A stretch of 64,000 nucleotides of DNA from Mucilaginibacter inviolabilis (GCF_011089895.1 NZ_JAANAT010000001.1:3348001-3412000); one strand, 5' to 3'; counted from the first letter of the stretch, positions 27,311-37,319 are shown. The notes: generated from the sequence alone by a model not told the origin. Numbers and translations are program-made.

Positions 27311-28552
27311 TTATCTCAGCTTCAATGTTATGATCGTTATAATGGCTAGTATGATACCGATGATCCAGAAACGAGTTACGATCTTGGCTTCATGGAACCC
27401 TTTTTTCTGGTAATGATGGTGCAGCGGCGCCATTAAAAATATACGACGGCCTTCGCCCGACCGTTTCTTGGTGTATTTGAACCAGCCTACCTGCATAATC
27501 ACTGATATATTTTCAATCAGGAATACACCGCATAATACCGGTAACAATAACTCCTTCCGTATCACAATAGCAAAAACAGCTATGATACCGCCAATGGCCA
27601 AGCTACCTGTATCGCCCATGAATACCTGGGCCGGATACGAGTTGTACCATAAAAAGCCTACACAAGCACCAACAAAAGCTCCGGCAAATATTACCAGCTC
27701 GCCAGAGTTGGGTAAAAACATAATGTTCAGGTAATCGGCCATCGCTATGTTACCAGATACGTAAGCCAGTATAGCCAGCGTAATACCAATAATAGCCGAT
27801 GTGCCAGTAGCTAGCCCGTCGATACCATCGGTAATATTGGCTCCGTTTGATATAAAGGTGATAATCAGTATGACAAAAAACAGGAACACAACCAGGCCGT
27901 ACTGTTCATAACCAGTCCCCAGGAACTTTAATACTTTGGCATAGTCAAACTCATTGTTCTTATAAAAAGGCATGGTAGTTTTTGTCGACCGTACATCCTG
28001 GGTATAAACCGGTACATCTCTTTTCATGTGAAACTCAACCGGAGCATCAACCTTTACAGGTAACTTCACTTCCTGCCTGATTACGATATCGGTATTGAAG
28101 TACATTGTCCAGCCGATGATGAGTGAAAGCCCCACCTGACCGATGATCTTAAATCTGCCCGCCAGTCCTTCTTTATTTTTCCTGAAAACTTTGATATAAT
28201 CGTCCAGAAAACCAATCGCTCCCAACCACACCGTGGTGATCAGCATAAGGATAATGTACACATTTCCCAATTTGGCGAACAGCAATGTAGGAATCAGGAT
28301 ACCTAGTAAAATGATGATACCACCCATAGTAGGCGTACCTGATTTTTGCATTTGTCCTTCCAGGCCCAAGTTCCGCACTGTTTCGCCCACTTGTTTAAAA
28401 CGTAAATAATCAATAAGCCTACGACCATATACAGTGGTAATAAGCAATGATGTTATTACAGCCATTGCCGTACGGAAAGTGATATACTGAAATACCCCTG
28501 CTCCCGGAATACTGTAGTTTTTACTTAGATATGTAAATAAATAATATAACAT
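27311..28552 (-). CDS. mraY: Phospho-N-acetylmuramoyl-pentapeptide transferase
   Basis: 413 residues from the ATG at 28552 ([13 protein letters not shown]). An earlier start at 28585 would add 11 residues from the upstream tandem repeat. Ten or so membrane segments, [23 protein letters not shown] with the DDxxK site, [12 protein letters not shown] and the [19 protein letters not shown] loop are diagnostic. It forms lipid I on undecaprenyl phosphate. Between the third and fourth core motifs there is a hydrophilic insertion (about 180-235) found in Bacteroidetes MraY. Confidence 0.96.
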   Translation of the reverse strand: MLYYLFTYLSKNYSIPGAGVFQYITFRTAMAVITSLLITTVYGRRLIDYLRFKQVGETVRNLGLEGQMQKSGTPTMGGIIILLGILIPTLLFAKLGNVYIILMLITTVWLGAIGFLDDYIKVFRKNKEGLAGRFKIIGQVGLSLIIGWTMYFNTDIVIRQEVKLPVKVDAPVEFHMKRDVPVYTQDVRSTKTTMPFYKNNEFDYAKVLKFLGTGYEQYGLVVFLFFVILIITFISNGANITDGIDGLATGTSAIIGITLAILAYVSGNIAMADYLNIMFLPNSGELVIFAGAFVGACVGFLWYNSYPAQVFMGDTGSLAIGGIIAVFAIVIRKELLLPVLCGVFLIENISVIMQVGWFKYTKKRSGEGRRIFLMAPLHHHYQKKGFHEAKIVTRFWIIGIILAIITIITLKLR

Positions 28553-28562
28553 CCCTTTTTCA

Positions 28563-28624
28563 ATGTGCAGATGTGCAGATTTCAAATGTGCAAATGATTG
28601 ATGTGCAGATTTTAGATGTGCAGA
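28563..28624. repeat. Short degenerate tandem repeat upstream of mraY
   Basis: Five imperfect units based on ATGTGCAGATTT. With the following AT-rich DNA it fills the roughly 200-bp murE-mraY gap (28553-28755), the largest interruption inside the dcw run. Confidence 0.65.
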
Positions 28625-28755
28625 CTTGCGGTTTTATGTTTTGATTACTTTTACTCGTTTATTTATATAAATTGATTTATGTTTTGTCTGAACCGGTTTG
28701 TGGGATTAAATGATTTTTATCAATTCCTTAATTCTGCAAATTCTGGTTCAGATAG

Positions 28756-30216
28756 CTAATTCATTTCCTTAAATTGTTCTTCCAACTCCTCCATATCATC
28801 AAAATGATTTTTCACTCCGTTTATTTCCTGGTATTTCTCGTGCCCTTTGCCTGCTACCAGTATAATATCACCTGGATTGGCCAGCATACACGCTGCTTTA
28901 ATTGCCTCACGACGATCAACGATACTTACCGTATGCCTTTTGAAAGCCGGATCAACTCCTTCCTCCATATCTTTGATGATCTGACCCGGATCTTCCGATC
29001 GCGGATTATCAGCAGTTAATATTACTTTATCACTCCACTCACTTGCTACACGTGCCATGACAGGGCGTTTAGTCTTATCTCTGTCGCCACCGCAACCAAT
29101 TACCGTGATCACTTTTTCGTTACCCTTACGGATATCATGAATGGTACTCAGTACGTTTTGCACGGCATCCGGCGTGTGGGCGTAATCAACTATACCAATC
29201 ACCTTATTGGGTGCTACAATATATTCAAAGCGACCTTCAGCACCGGTTAGTTTACTCAAACTGGTGAGTACTTTTGACTTATCCTGATCAAGCAACATAG
29301 CAGTGGAATAAACCGCCAGCAGGTTGTAAGCGTTAAAAGTACCTACCATTTTAAACCAAACCTCCTCGTTATCAATATGCAGCAATAAGCCCTCAAATTG
29401 ATTTTCCAGGATACGGGCCTTATAATCGGCCATTGATTTTAGTCCGTAGGTTTTTTTATGAGCCTGAGTGTTCTGCAACATCACATTACCATTTTTATCA
29501 TCGCTATTGGTCAATGCGAAAGCAGCTTTTGGCAGGCCATCAAAAAATGCTTTTTTAGCTTTCAGATAACTATCAAAAGTTTTATGATAATCTAAATGAT
29601 CATGTGTAAGGTTTGTAAATATTCCACCGGCAAACACCAGGTTAGCAATACGGTGCTGAGCTATAGCATGCGAGCTAACCTCCATAAAGCAGTAATCACA
29701 TCCATGTTCTACCATCTCTGCCAATAAGCTATTCAACTCTATAGGATCAGGGGTGGTATGGGTTGACGGGATCACTGTGCCATTCACCTGGTTTTCGACA
29801 GTTGATAATAAGCCGCATTTATAACCCAGATCACGAAACAGTTGATATAACAAAGTGGCTACTGTGGTTTTACCATTGGTACCGGTAACACCCACCAGCT
29901 TCAGCTGCTCAGATGGCCTACCATAAAAATTGGCTGCAACAATGCTCAATGCTTTACCAGAATCGGCCACCATCAAAAAGTCTACCTCGGCTACTGTACG
30001 CGCCGGCAGATCTTCACAAATAACAGCTATGGCCCCGCTTTTAATGGCCTGATCAATATAATCATGACCATCAACCAGCGTGCCTTTTACGGCAACAAAC
30101 AATGAACCAGGCTGAACTTTGCGTGAATCAAAAGTTACAGACGTAATTTCAACATCAGCGCTTCCCTGTAATTCAGTAAAAGCCAGTCCATCTAATATAT
30201 CACTTAAATACATCAT
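28756..30216 (-). CDS. murE: UDP-MurNAc-tripeptide ligase, meso-diaminopimelate type
   Basis: 486 residues. VGVTGTNGKTTVATLLYQLF is the ATP loop, FTNLTHDHLDYHKTFDSYLKAK carries the carbamylated-lysine region, and TADNPRSEDPGQI contains the DNPR motif that marks specificity for meso-diaminopimelate rather than lysine. This links with dapA at 9010-9888. The start overlaps the ftsI stop by 4 bp (ATGA), indicating translational coupling. Confidence 0.97.
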   Translation of the reverse strand: MMYLSDILDGLAFTELQGSADVEITSVTFDSRKVQPGSLFVAVKGTLVDGHDYIDQAIKSGAIAVICEDLPARTVAEVDFLMVADSGKALSIVAANFYGRPSEQLKLVGVTGTNGKTTVATLLYQLFRDLGYKCGLLSTVENQVNGTVIPSTHTTPDPIELNSLLAEMVEHGCDYCFMEVSSHAIAQHRIANLVFAGGIFTNLTHDHLDYHKTFDSYLKAKKAFFDGLPKAAFALTNSDDKNGNVMLQNTQAHKKTYGLKSMADYKARILENQFEGLLLHIDNEEVWFKMVGTFNAYNLLAVYSTAMLLDQDKSKVLTSLSKLTGAEGRFEYIVAPNKVIGIVDYAHTPDAVQNVLSTIHDIRKGNEKVITVIGCGGDRDKTKRPVMARVASEWSDKVILTADNPRSEDPGQIIKDMEEGVDPAFKRHTVSIVDRREAIKAACMLANPGDIILVAGKGHEKYQEINGVKNHFDDMEELEEQFKEMN

Positions 30217-32324
30217 TGTAATTCAATTGTTATTCGTGATCCTTTTGGTATGAGGCTGCCGCCGGTAACCGATTGTGTGGTTACCACGCCGCTGCCGCGT
30301 ACCGTTACTTTATAACCTGCGTTACCCAACACATACAGGGCATCACTAAGGCCCATCCCGGTTACAGCCGGTACAGTGCCGTTCTTATATCTTACTTCTT
30401 CAAAGGGGATACCGTTGCTGGTATCAACGCCGCCTGCGCTGGCATTTGCCGAAGCGTACAGCGGTTTTACACCCAACTTGGTGTAAACCTTTTTTAATGC
30501 TTTTAAATTACCCTGCTTTACTTTTGGCATGCTGGTATTGCCCACCAAATGTGTAGCCGGGCTTTGGTTTATCTCCATATCATTGGCATAAACCCTATCG
30601 GCTATTTCTCTGAACACCGGGCCTGCAACCAGGGCCGCCAGGTAATTACCTTTTGTTGGGTTATTAATCACTACGATCATGGAGTATTTAGGATGATCGG
30701 CAGGGAAATAACCGCAAAACGAAGCCTGGTATGTTTTATGAGCAGTATAACCTTTTCGTCCATCGGCTATCTGCGCCGTACCGGTTTTACCCGCTACACT
30801 GTAAAGCTTGTTTTTAATTACGTTCTTACCTGTACCATTAAGAACCACTCCTTCCAGCATACCTTTTAACTTGCCAATTGTAACATCTGAACATACCTGC
30901 TCATTAATAACCCGTGCCTGAAACTGCTCAATAGGATTACCCATGCGGCGTATTTCACGTACAAAAATGGGAGCTATAAGCTTACCATTGTTGGGTACCG
31001 AATTATAAAAAGCCAGCATTTGCAGAGGTGTCAAATTCATTTCATACCCATAAGCCATTTCAGGCAGACTGTAATTTTTATTCCAGCTGCGGTTCGACGG
31101 ATTTTTGATCACTGGCTGCCCCTCACCCCGGATTTGCAATTTCAGCTTTTCATTTAAATGATAACTATACAGTTTATTGATATATTCCCATGGATTACCG
31201 CTATAATACTTCGTAACCAACTTAGCTGCCGCTACATTTGATGATTCTTCGAACGCGCGTTTAACACTCATTTCATAGTTATCATGCTCGGTATCGGTAA
31301 TGGTTGGCCCTTTCGGGAATTTGTATTTACCGCCTTCGGCATTTACTATAGAGCTGGTATCTATCTTATGCTGATCGAGCAAAGTCATGTACGATGCCAG
31401 CTTAAAGGTTGAACCCGGGTCGATCGCATTACTGATAGCATAGTTCATCCTTTCCTCATAGCTACCATCCTTGGTACGGGTAAAATTGGCTATAGCCCGC
31501 ACCTCGCCAGTAGCTACTTCCATTAGCACCACACAACCATGATCGGCCTCACTTTTAACCAACTGTTTCATCAGCGCCTCCTGGGCCACATCTTGAAAAT
31601 TCACATTGATGGTAGAGATAATATCGGCGCCATCTTTAGCGGCTATCTCTTCATCATCATCAACAGGCATCCAGGTACCACCGGGAATACGTTGCATTAA
31701 CCTGCGTCCGTTCTCGCCATTGATATAAGACGAATAGGCCCCTTCCAGGCCTACAGCATTTTTAACGTTCTCATTTTTATAACCGATAGTACGGGCAGCG
31801 AGTGAGTGAAATGGTCGTATACGTTTGTTTTGCTGCAGCACAATCAAACAGTTTTTGGTCTTCCTTTTTTTGAAAATCGGGAACTCTTTGATCTTCTTTA
31901 ATTCCTGATAACTTACCCTGCGTCTTAACAACTGATAACGCGAGCCTTCTTTACGGGCGTCACGAAATATCCGGGAATATTCACGGGCAGATCTGTCGCC
32001 ATACATTTTTGACAGGTTCATAGCCAGCTGATCAATGTTATCATTAAACACGCTGTCCTCGGCAATACCACCAGCCATCATATCCATGTGCAACTCATAC
32101 TCCGGAACAGAAGTAGCTAAAAGGCTGCCATCTACAGAAAATATATTACCACGAGCAGCCTCAACAGTTTGATATTGCGCCGAAAGACTGGCCGCCATAT
32201 CTTTCCATTTTTTACCCTGAATAAATTGTACCCGACATAACTGCACTACTACAGCAAAAGCAAACAGCAATATCAGCCCGAAAGCGATATATACCCGCAG
32301 CAGAATGTTGGTTCTAATTCCCAT
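30213..32324 (-). CDS. ftsI: Septal transpeptidase FtsI (class B PBP) with PASTA domain
   Basis: 703 residues: one N-terminal membrane segment (YIAFGLILLFAFAVVVQLCR), a PBP dimerisation domain, and a transpeptidase domain with SxxK in DPGSTFKLAS, SSN in EESSNVAAAK and KTG in VAGKTGTAQIADG. A single PASTA domain closes the protein (about 645-703, GTVPAVTGMGLSDALYVLGN). It cross-links septal peptidoglycan with FtsW. It overlaps ftsL upstream by 11 bp and murE downstream by 4 bp. Confidence 0.96.
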   Translation of the reverse strand: MGIRTNILLRVYIAFGLILLFAFAVVVQLCRVQFIQGKKWKDMAASLSAQYQTVEAARGNIFSVDGSLLATSVPEYELHMDMMAGGIAEDSVFNDNIDQLAMNLSKMYGDRSAREYSRIFRDARKEGSRYQLLRRRVSYQELKKIKEFPIFKKRKTKNCLIVLQQNKRIRPFHSLAARTIGYKNENVKNAVGLEGAYSSYINGENGRRLMQRIPGGTWMPVDDDEEIAAKDGADIISTINVNFQDVAQEALMKQLVKSEADHGCVVLMEVATGEVRAIANFTRTKDGSYEERMNYAISNAIDPGSTFKLASYMTLLDQHKIDTSSIVNAEGGKYKFPKGPTITDTEHDNYEMSVKRAFEESSNVAAAKLVTKYYSGNPWEYINKLYSYHLNEKLKLQIRGEGQPVIKNPSNRSWNKNYSLPEMAYGYEMNLTPLQMLAFYNSVPNNGKLIAPIFVREIRRMGNPIEQFQARVINEQVCSDVTIGKLKGMLEGVVLNGTGKNVIKNKLYSVAGKTGTAQIADGRKGYTAHKTYQASFCGYFPADHPKYSMIVVINNPTKGNYLAALVAGPVFREIADRVYANDMEINQSPATHLVGNTSMPKVKQGNLKALKKVYTKLGVKPLYASANASAGGVDTSNGIPFEEVRYKNGTVPAVTGMGLSDALYVLGNAGYKVTVRGSGVVTTQSVTGGSLIPKGSRITIELQ

Positions 32325-32727
32325 CCTGATCCTCCTTTACTGTTATTTTTTGCGGCGGCTCCACAGACTGCCTTACCCCCAGGGTATCGGCACGTTTAGC
32401 AACCTCGGTTAACGTACTTTTAAAGGCCATATCGGCTTTGGCGGTTTTATAATCCCAGCCACGCTCCTTTACCTCTTTTGTAATATCATCTATGTCACGT
32501 ATCGTTTTTTCGGCCAGGTGCATATTACCAATGTATATCATACCCAAAAAAGCGATGTACATAATAAATGGCAAAGCACCTGTGGCTTTTTCTTTGGTGA
32601 TAAAACCTTTGGCAAAAAATTGGGTAAAAAGATTGTCCTGGATTTCGCGCGCGGGCTTTTCCTCCACGATGATATCCTGCTCCAATTCTTCTTCGTCCTG
32701 AATTTCTGTACGCAAACGATTTGTCAT
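32314..32727 (-). CDS. ftsL: FtsL-like division protein
   Basis: 137 residues with a charged cytoplasmic N-terminus (EEELEQDIIVEEKPAREIQD), one membrane segment (ALPFIMYIAFLGMIYIGNMH, about 53-72) and a periplasmic helix with coiled-coil character (DIDDITKEVKERGWDYKTAK). This topology and its place between rsmH and ftsI identify it as the FtsL equivalent, which stabilises FtsI/FtsW; sequence identity in this family is low, so the call rests mainly on position. Overlaps both neighbours. Confidence 0.85.
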   Translation of the reverse strand: MTNRLRTEIQDEEELEQDIIVEEKPAREIQDNLFTQFFAKGFITKEKATGALPFIMYIAFLGMIYIGNMHLAEKTIRDIDDITKEVKERGWDYKTAKADMAFKSTLTEVAKRADTLGVRQSVEPPQKITVKEDQDGN

Positions 32728-33626
32728 TTTTTTACAGCTATCCTTAGTTTAGCGCTCCGTGCCCTGTTATTATTTTTTATTTCCTCATCTGATGCCGTTA
32801 TAGCCCCACGACTTACTGCATCCAATGGTTTATTATTATTACCATAGAAATCTTTCTCTACCTCGCCGCTGAATTTGCCTTTGGCGATGAAGTTTTTCAC
32901 CAACCTGTCTTCCAGTGAATGATAGGACATCACCACCAATCGACCACCTACCGCTAATACTTCTGCCGACTGTATCAAAAACTCCTTCAGCGCTTCCAAC
33001 TCCTGGTTAACCTCAATGCGCAACGCCTGGAACACTTGTGCCAGGTATTTATTTTCTTTACCCCGGGGAATACGGTTACTGATCGCGTTTTTCAGATCGG
33101 CAATGGTTACTATCGGCGCATTTAAACGGGCCGTCGCGATGGTTTCCGCCAACGATTTCGCGTTCTGTATCTCGCCGTAAATGCCAAAAATGCGATGCAG
33201 CTCAGCTACCGTATAGTTATTAACCACATCCTTTGCGGTAAGCTCTCCCAATTGATTCATGCGCATATCCAGCTCGGCATCAAACCTGATCGAAAAACCA
33301 CGTTCGGCCTGATCAAACTGGTACGATGAAACACCCAGATCGGCCAGTATACCATCAACAGGAATAGCGCCATGCAAACGACAAAAGTTTTTGAGATAGC
33401 GAAAGTTTTGATCAACAAATACAAAACGCTCATCTTTAATCAAATTCTGTTGCGCATCGGCATCCTGATCAAAAGCCAGCAGAGTACCTTCGGGCCCCAT
33501 ATGCTTTAATATTTCACGCGAGTGACCGCCACCACCAAAGGTCACATCCACATAAGTACCGTCCTTTTTAATGTTCAGCCCCTCAATGCATTCATTGAGC
33601 ATTACCGGTACATGATACTCACTCAT
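32724..33626 (-). CDS. rsmH: 16S rRNA (cytosine-1402 N4) methyltransferase
   Basis: 300 residues from the ATG at 33626 (MSEYHVPVMLNECIEGL), preceded by AGGAGGGG; the open frame extends further but only by translating the mraZ end. SAM-binding motif YVDVTFGGGGHSREILKHMG, AFDQDADAQ, ADLGVSSYQFDQAERGFS and VMSYHSLEDRLVKNF are diagnostic for RsmH (MraW). The start overlaps the end of mraZ by 8 bp and the end overlaps ftsL by 4 bp. Confidence 0.96.
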   Translation of the reverse strand: MSEYHVPVMLNECIEGLNIKKDGTYVDVTFGGGGHSREILKHMGPEGTLLAFDQDADAQQNLIKDERFVFVDQNFRYLKNFCRLHGAIPVDGILADLGVSSYQFDQAERGFSIRFDAELDMRMNQLGELTAKDVVNNYTVAELHRIFGIYGEIQNAKSLAETIATARLNAPIVTIADLKNAISNRIPRGKENKYLAQVFQALRIEVNQELEALKEFLIQSAEVLAVGGRLVVMSYHSLEDRLVKNFIAKGKFSGEVEKDFYGNNNKPLDAVSRGAITASDEEIKNNNRARSAKLRIAVKK

Positions 33627-34083
33627 CACCCCTCCTTGCTTTATTACCCATAACCCGTTGCGCCAATGCGCTAAAGTTTTGCGGCTCATTGGAGAACGCA
33701 GCCTTATGCGCCTCGGCATCCCACACCTCAATTTTATTTAACTGGCAAGCCAGCACTACATCATTTTTTATACCTGCATAATCCAGCAAAAACTTCGGCA
33801 ATAACACCCTGCCGGCAGCATCAAGCGAAAGCTCGGTAGCACCACGGGTGAAATATCTGATAAACTCTATGTTATCTTCCTCGTATTCGTTAAGTTTGCT
33901 CAGTTCGTCAAGCCTTTTATCCCATTCTGTTTTTGTATAAATAACCAGGTAATTTTTGAATCCGCGATTGATCACCAGACCTTCAGTTTCAGCTTCAGGA
34001 AGCTTTTTTTTAAGGCCAGCAGGTATCATCATCCTTGATTTAGGATCCAGCTTACATTCAAATTCACCGGTTAAATAGGACAT
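33619..34083 (-). CDS. mraZ: Transcriptional regulator MraZ
   Basis: 154 residues from the ATG at 34083 (MSYLTGEFECKLDPKSRMMI); the longer frame to 34143 would run into its own operator. Two SpoVT-AbrB-like DNA-binding units are visible, each with the DxxxR pattern (ECKLDPKSRMMIPAGL and SLDAAGRVLLPKFLLDYAGI). MraZ binds direct repeats at the head of the dcw cluster and represses or tunes its expression. The cognate repeats are at 34125-34154. Confidence 0.95.
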   Translation of the reverse strand: MSYLTGEFECKLDPKSRMMIPAGLKKKLPEAETEGLVINRGFKNYLVIYTKTEWDKRLDELSKLNEYEEDNIEFIRYFTRGATELSLDAAGRVLLPKFLLDYAGIKNDVVLACQLNKIEVWDAEAHKAAFSNEPQNFSALAQRVMGNKARRGDE

Positions 34084-34124
34084 TTTGAGACTATGGCATA
34101 ATTCAATGAGTAAAAGTAAGGTAC

Positions 34125-34154
34125 TTTTACCACTTTCTACCACTTTCTACCACC
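34125..34154 (-). promoter_or_regulatory. MraZ-box direct repeats
   Basis: On the minus strand three consecutive 10-bp units read GTGGTAGAAA, GTGGTAGAAA and GTGGTAAAAG. Their AAAGTGGT core and 10-bp period match MraZ binding sites known upstream of mraZ in other phyla. They end about 41 bp before the mraZ ATG. Confidence 0.85.
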
Positions 34155-34236
34155 AAAAAGTTTTCAACATTTTTGGAGGGTATTTTGCTATACATATAAA
34201 AACAAAAAAAACGACGAGTAACGGATCGGAGCCGAT

Positions 34237-34287
34237 TGAGTTGGTTCAAACAAATTATGTAGTGTGTACAAAACAAAATGTGACAAT
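34237..34287. repeat. Left end of the transposon with two transposase-site repeats
   Basis: Site 1 is GGTTCAAACAAATTATG (34243-34259) within the terminal repeat. Site 2 is TACAAAACAAAATGTGACA (34266-34284). They match the right-end sites in inverted orientation and are probably transposase binding sites. The rest of 34288-34468 shows no gene. Confidence 0.78.
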
Positions 34288-34422
34288 TAGAAATAATATC
34301 GCATCTAAGCAACTTTCGCATCAGGCGAAGCTGATAGGCCACAAAGCGAGGCGAGGCATTGTGCTATTTAAAGAATACACCAAATTAATGGGCGAAAAAT
34401 CCGGCTAAGACTCATTTAACCC

Positions 34423-34466
34423 AGCTGCTACAAAGTCATTTTACAAAAAATAGCTTTGTAGCAGCT
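34423..34466 (-). terminator. Hairpin after the transposition ATPase gene
   Basis: AGCTGCTACAAAG pairs with CTTTGTAGCAGCT across an AT-rich loop, directly beyond the ATPase stop codon. There is no clear U-tract, so termination is likely but not certain. Confidence 0.6.
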
Positions 34467-34468
34467 TA

Positions 34469-35242
34469 TCAAATATCTTTTTCAGAGGGTGACTCAGTGC
34501 CTTTCAGGTTATCGGGATTATTTTTTAAATAACGAATTGCCATTTTCCCAAAGTTTTTCAGCTTACTGGCCAACCTCCGAAAGCTCTGATTTTCCTTTAT
34601 AATTGACATTATTAAGTCTTCACTCTTAACCCCCCTGTGGATGCAGAACTCAACTTGTTCTTCTATGCTTGGACTATCGATTTCAATCCACAATTCAATT
34701 CGACTATAAAACTCCGGCATTCCTTGAATATTTCCTTTTACCATTTTTTCAACGTTAAGTTTAAAATAACCTGGCGCTGCAAAAACAACACCCAACTTTT
34801 CACTTGTTTCATTTCTCAAGTCATGAAAATGCATCAAACTATTATTACTCAACCGACCAGCTTCATCGATTATCAGCAAGGCATTTGATTGGAAAGAATT
34901 AAAATAGTACGCTATACTTTTAATAATATTATAAACATTACTTTCACTATAACGATTCTCAATGCCTAAAACTTCCAAAACATGGTTAAATAAACTTTTC
35001 GGTGTCATACTTTTCAAAACACGGACATAATAAACATTACTACGTTTCTCACTAAAAAACTTTAGCGGATTGGTTTTTCCATTACCTGTATCACCAATTA
35101 TCCCAACCATACCTGAATAAGTTAAAGCGTCTTCACAAACATTCATAATAGTTAAAAAGCTTGTTGTTTCTAAATGTAACTCTTGTTTGATTTTAACAAT
35201 CTCATCAAGATCAAAATCATTTGGATTAAATTGATACTTCAT
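34469..35242 (-). CDS. Transposition ATPase, TnsC/TniB-like (AAA+)
   Basis: 257 residues of an AAA ATPase. Walker A is GIIGDTGNGKTN (about 47-58) and Walker B is ALLIIDEAGRL (121-131); a DLRNET sensor-like segment follows. Proteins of this class (TnsC, TniB, Tn552 p271, IstB) select target DNA and stimulate the partner transposase. The gene lies 1 bp after the transposase stop and must be cotranslated. Its base composition is markedly AT-richer than the adjacent dcw genes, consistent with acquisition. An invariant glycine and threonine are present; the residue after GKT is asparagine. Confidence 0.9.
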   Translation of the reverse strand: MKYQFNPNDFDLDEIVKIKQELHLETTSFLTIMNVCEDALTYSGMVGIIGDTGNGKTNPLKFFSEKRSNVYYVRVLKSMTPKSLFNHVLEVLGIENRYSESNVYNIIKSIAYYFNSFQSNALLIIDEAGRLSNNSLMHFHDLRNETSEKLGVVFAAPGYFKLNVEKMVKGNIQGMPEFYSRIELWIEIDSPSIEEQVEFCIHRGVKSEDLIMSIIKENQSFRRLASKLKNFGKMAIRYLKNNPDNLKGTESPSEKDI

Positions 35243-35243
35243 T

Positions 35244-37319
35244 TTAGTCCAAACGTTTAATTGATCCTTTCACCTTAAACATGTCTTTAAAAGAGACTAC
35301 AATTTTTTCTTCGGTATTAGTTACATCTATTTTCTTTAAAGACAGTTTTTTGATCCGGGAGATATCCCTTTTTCCAATTTTGCCTTTTACAGAAGTTTTA
35401 TTGTTATCTGCCTCCAACAAATATTTCTCCTCTGCTAAATGAATATTCTCTTTAGTATCAATTTTATGATCAACAGCATTGATTGGGATATTATTAAACG
35501 AGTTCTTATAATCTTCAACTTTCGAAGTAAGCTCTCTTAATAACAGTTTGTTTCTTTGAGTGTACTTGAAAATATCTATTCTATCATCTTCACTCTGATT
35601 AACTTCTGCATTAACTAATCTTGAATGTAAGCCAACTCTTAATAGTAAGTTTAGACCTGAATCATCATAAATCAATACCTCGCTATTATCAATAACATTA
35701 TATCTTACTATAATATCCTTCTTCCTATATTTAGTTAGAAAGTCTGAATCGTAGATTATATATTCATACGTTACCCCATTTTTATTTATAGCGACACTAT
35801 TTTTCAATATTGTTCGTGGTGTAGACTCCATCATCACTATTGGAAGGGTAACATCATTAAGATGTACGACATGTTTCGGTAGGCTGTTACCAAATAATAA
35901 ATTGGGGGTTGAGTTTTTAAACTCGTAAGTTGAATTATAATTAATAACCGCTTCAGTAAAAACCTGAATCAATTCTTCTTTTGTACGGATATTTTTTTTC
36001 TTACGTGCACTGGCTAATAAATCACTGTTTGGTTTTCCGTTTTTTCTTCTACTTCTTATTCCATCACCTAAATACCCAGGGAATTCTTTTAAGTACATTT
36101 CATTAAATAAAAAGAACCAGCTCTCAATACTTCCCTTTGCTTGCGGGTTATAAGGTCTGTGTTTTTTAAAACGGATGCCTAAACTTTGTAAATCACCTAC
36201 AAACCTTGTAAACATCTTATTTTGCCCCGATTGAAAATTGTCAGTTAAAATTTCTGCAGGTAGTATTTTATGATTTTTGACACTTACTCTAATAGCTTCA
36301 ATATAATTACCAAAGGTTTCCGATGGAGACAAAGAATATCCAACTACTTTTTTTGAGTAAACATCAATGGCAACCACCATGTAAAGCACCCCAATTTTTT
36401 TACCATCATCATCCTTATACAGAAAATTTAGACGGGTACCATCAATTTGATATTGATCACCGGCAAATCCCGGTTGCTCCCTGAGTGCATGGGTCATCAT
36501 ATTTTTAATTCCATCAGAGCCCTCTCTAGTCAAATCGGCTATACCAAATTCCGGGCTGTTCAAAATATATCTTCTAACAGTTGATTTTGATATCCTTTGT
36601 TCCTCTCCACTGGCAATTCTGCGTGTATTTAAGTCTCGCAATAACTTACTAAAGCTAAATTTATCTCCTTTTTGAAACTCCCTCATAATGATATCCAAAT
36701 CTTTTTTGGATACCTTTTTCGCATTAGCATTACTAACATTTTTATGGATGAATGCTTCTATTCCTATATTTAGAAACAATCTGTATTTATTAGAAAATAC
36801 ACGAAGGGAATTTGTCCGAAATAAAAATTCTTCATCGGCTACCATGTTATACAATAAAAACATATTAACCATACTAAGCACTTTAAATTCCTTAAAATGA
36901 GAAAATACGGCATATGTCCTGCACGCTTTAAGAACAGGGAAGTCATTTATTTTTTGTATTTTCCTAAAAAACAAAAGAGAATACCTATTTGAAAGATTTG
37001 CTTCAATAATTATTTGCTCCTTTACCATATTCATTACATTCTCTTGAAATCCTGCCGTTCCCCCCTTAAGTTTGTATAATGCATGTAGTTCATTTTTGGT
37101 AGGAAAATTTGGATGATCCGTTATTTCCTGAGGAAAATCGGTAAATCTCAACCAGAATAAATTTGGTATTCTTAAAAGGTCGCACGCCATTACAGTATCA
37201 ATGATTCTATCGGTCAGTTTTTTGGGAATATTAAAGTACAAGGACACATCATCAATCATTAGATAGAAAGTGTCCGCGCATAGTATTAATCCCGGTTTTT
37301 CACAAATAACTTTTTTCAT
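35244..37319 (-). CDS. DDE transposase, TnsB/TniA/Tn552-type with Mu-like C-terminus
   Basis: 691 residues. N-terminal helix-turn-helix DNA-binding regions (about 200-260, FSFSKLLRDLN...ISKSTVRRYIL) precede an RNase-H-like integrase core with D293 (YQIDGTR), D360 (EILTDNFQSGQN) and E399 (AKGSIESWFF). A Mu-transposase C-terminal-like beta barrel (about 520-590) and a charged tail that probably contacts the ATPase follow. It makes the strand-transfer cuts at the TG...CA ends. No TnsA-type endonuclease accompanies it, which suggests copy-in (cointegrate) transposition resolved by the serine recombinase at 45428-46015. Low GC content. The promoter lies opposite the XRE gene with tandem operators between. 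Confidence 0.93.
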   Translation of the reverse strand: MKKVICEKPGLILCADTFYLMIDDVSLYFNIPKKLTDRIIDTVMACDLLRIPNLFWLRFTDFPQEITDHPNFPTKNELHALYKLKGGTAGFQENVMNMVKEQIIIEANLSNRYSLLFFRKIQKINDFPVLKACRTYAVFSHFKEFKVLSMVNMFLLYNMVADEEFLFRTNSLRVFSNKYRLFLNIGIEAFIHKNVSNANAKKVSKKDLDIIMREFQKGDKFSFSKLLRDLNTRRIASGEEQRISKSTVRRYILNSPEFGIADLTREGSDGIKNMMTHALREQPGFAGDQYQIDGTRLNFLYKDDDGKKIGVLYMVVAIDVYSKKVVGYSLSPSETFGNYIEAIRVSVKNHKILPAEILTDNFQSGQNKMFTRFVGDLQSLGIRFKKHRPYNPQAKGSIESWFFLFNEMYLKEFPGYLGDGIRSRRKNGKPNSDLLASARKKKNIRTKEELIQVFTEAVINYNSTYEFKNSTPNLLFGNSLPKHVVHLNDVTLPIVMMESTPRTILKNSVAINKNGVTYEYIIYDSDFLTKYRKKDIIVRYNVIDNSEVLIYDDSGLNLLLRVGLHSRLVNAEVNQSEDDRIDIFKYTQRNKLLLRELTSKVEDYKNSFNNIPINAVDHKIDTKENIHLAEEKYLLEADNNKTSVKGKIGKRDISRIKKLSLKKIDVTNTEEKIVVSFKDMFKVKGSIKRLD

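Noticed and set aside
28563..28624. Repeated ATGTGCAGAT units considered as a CRISPR or operator array
   Set aside because: The units abut without spacers and are degenerate, which fits a simple tandem repeat.
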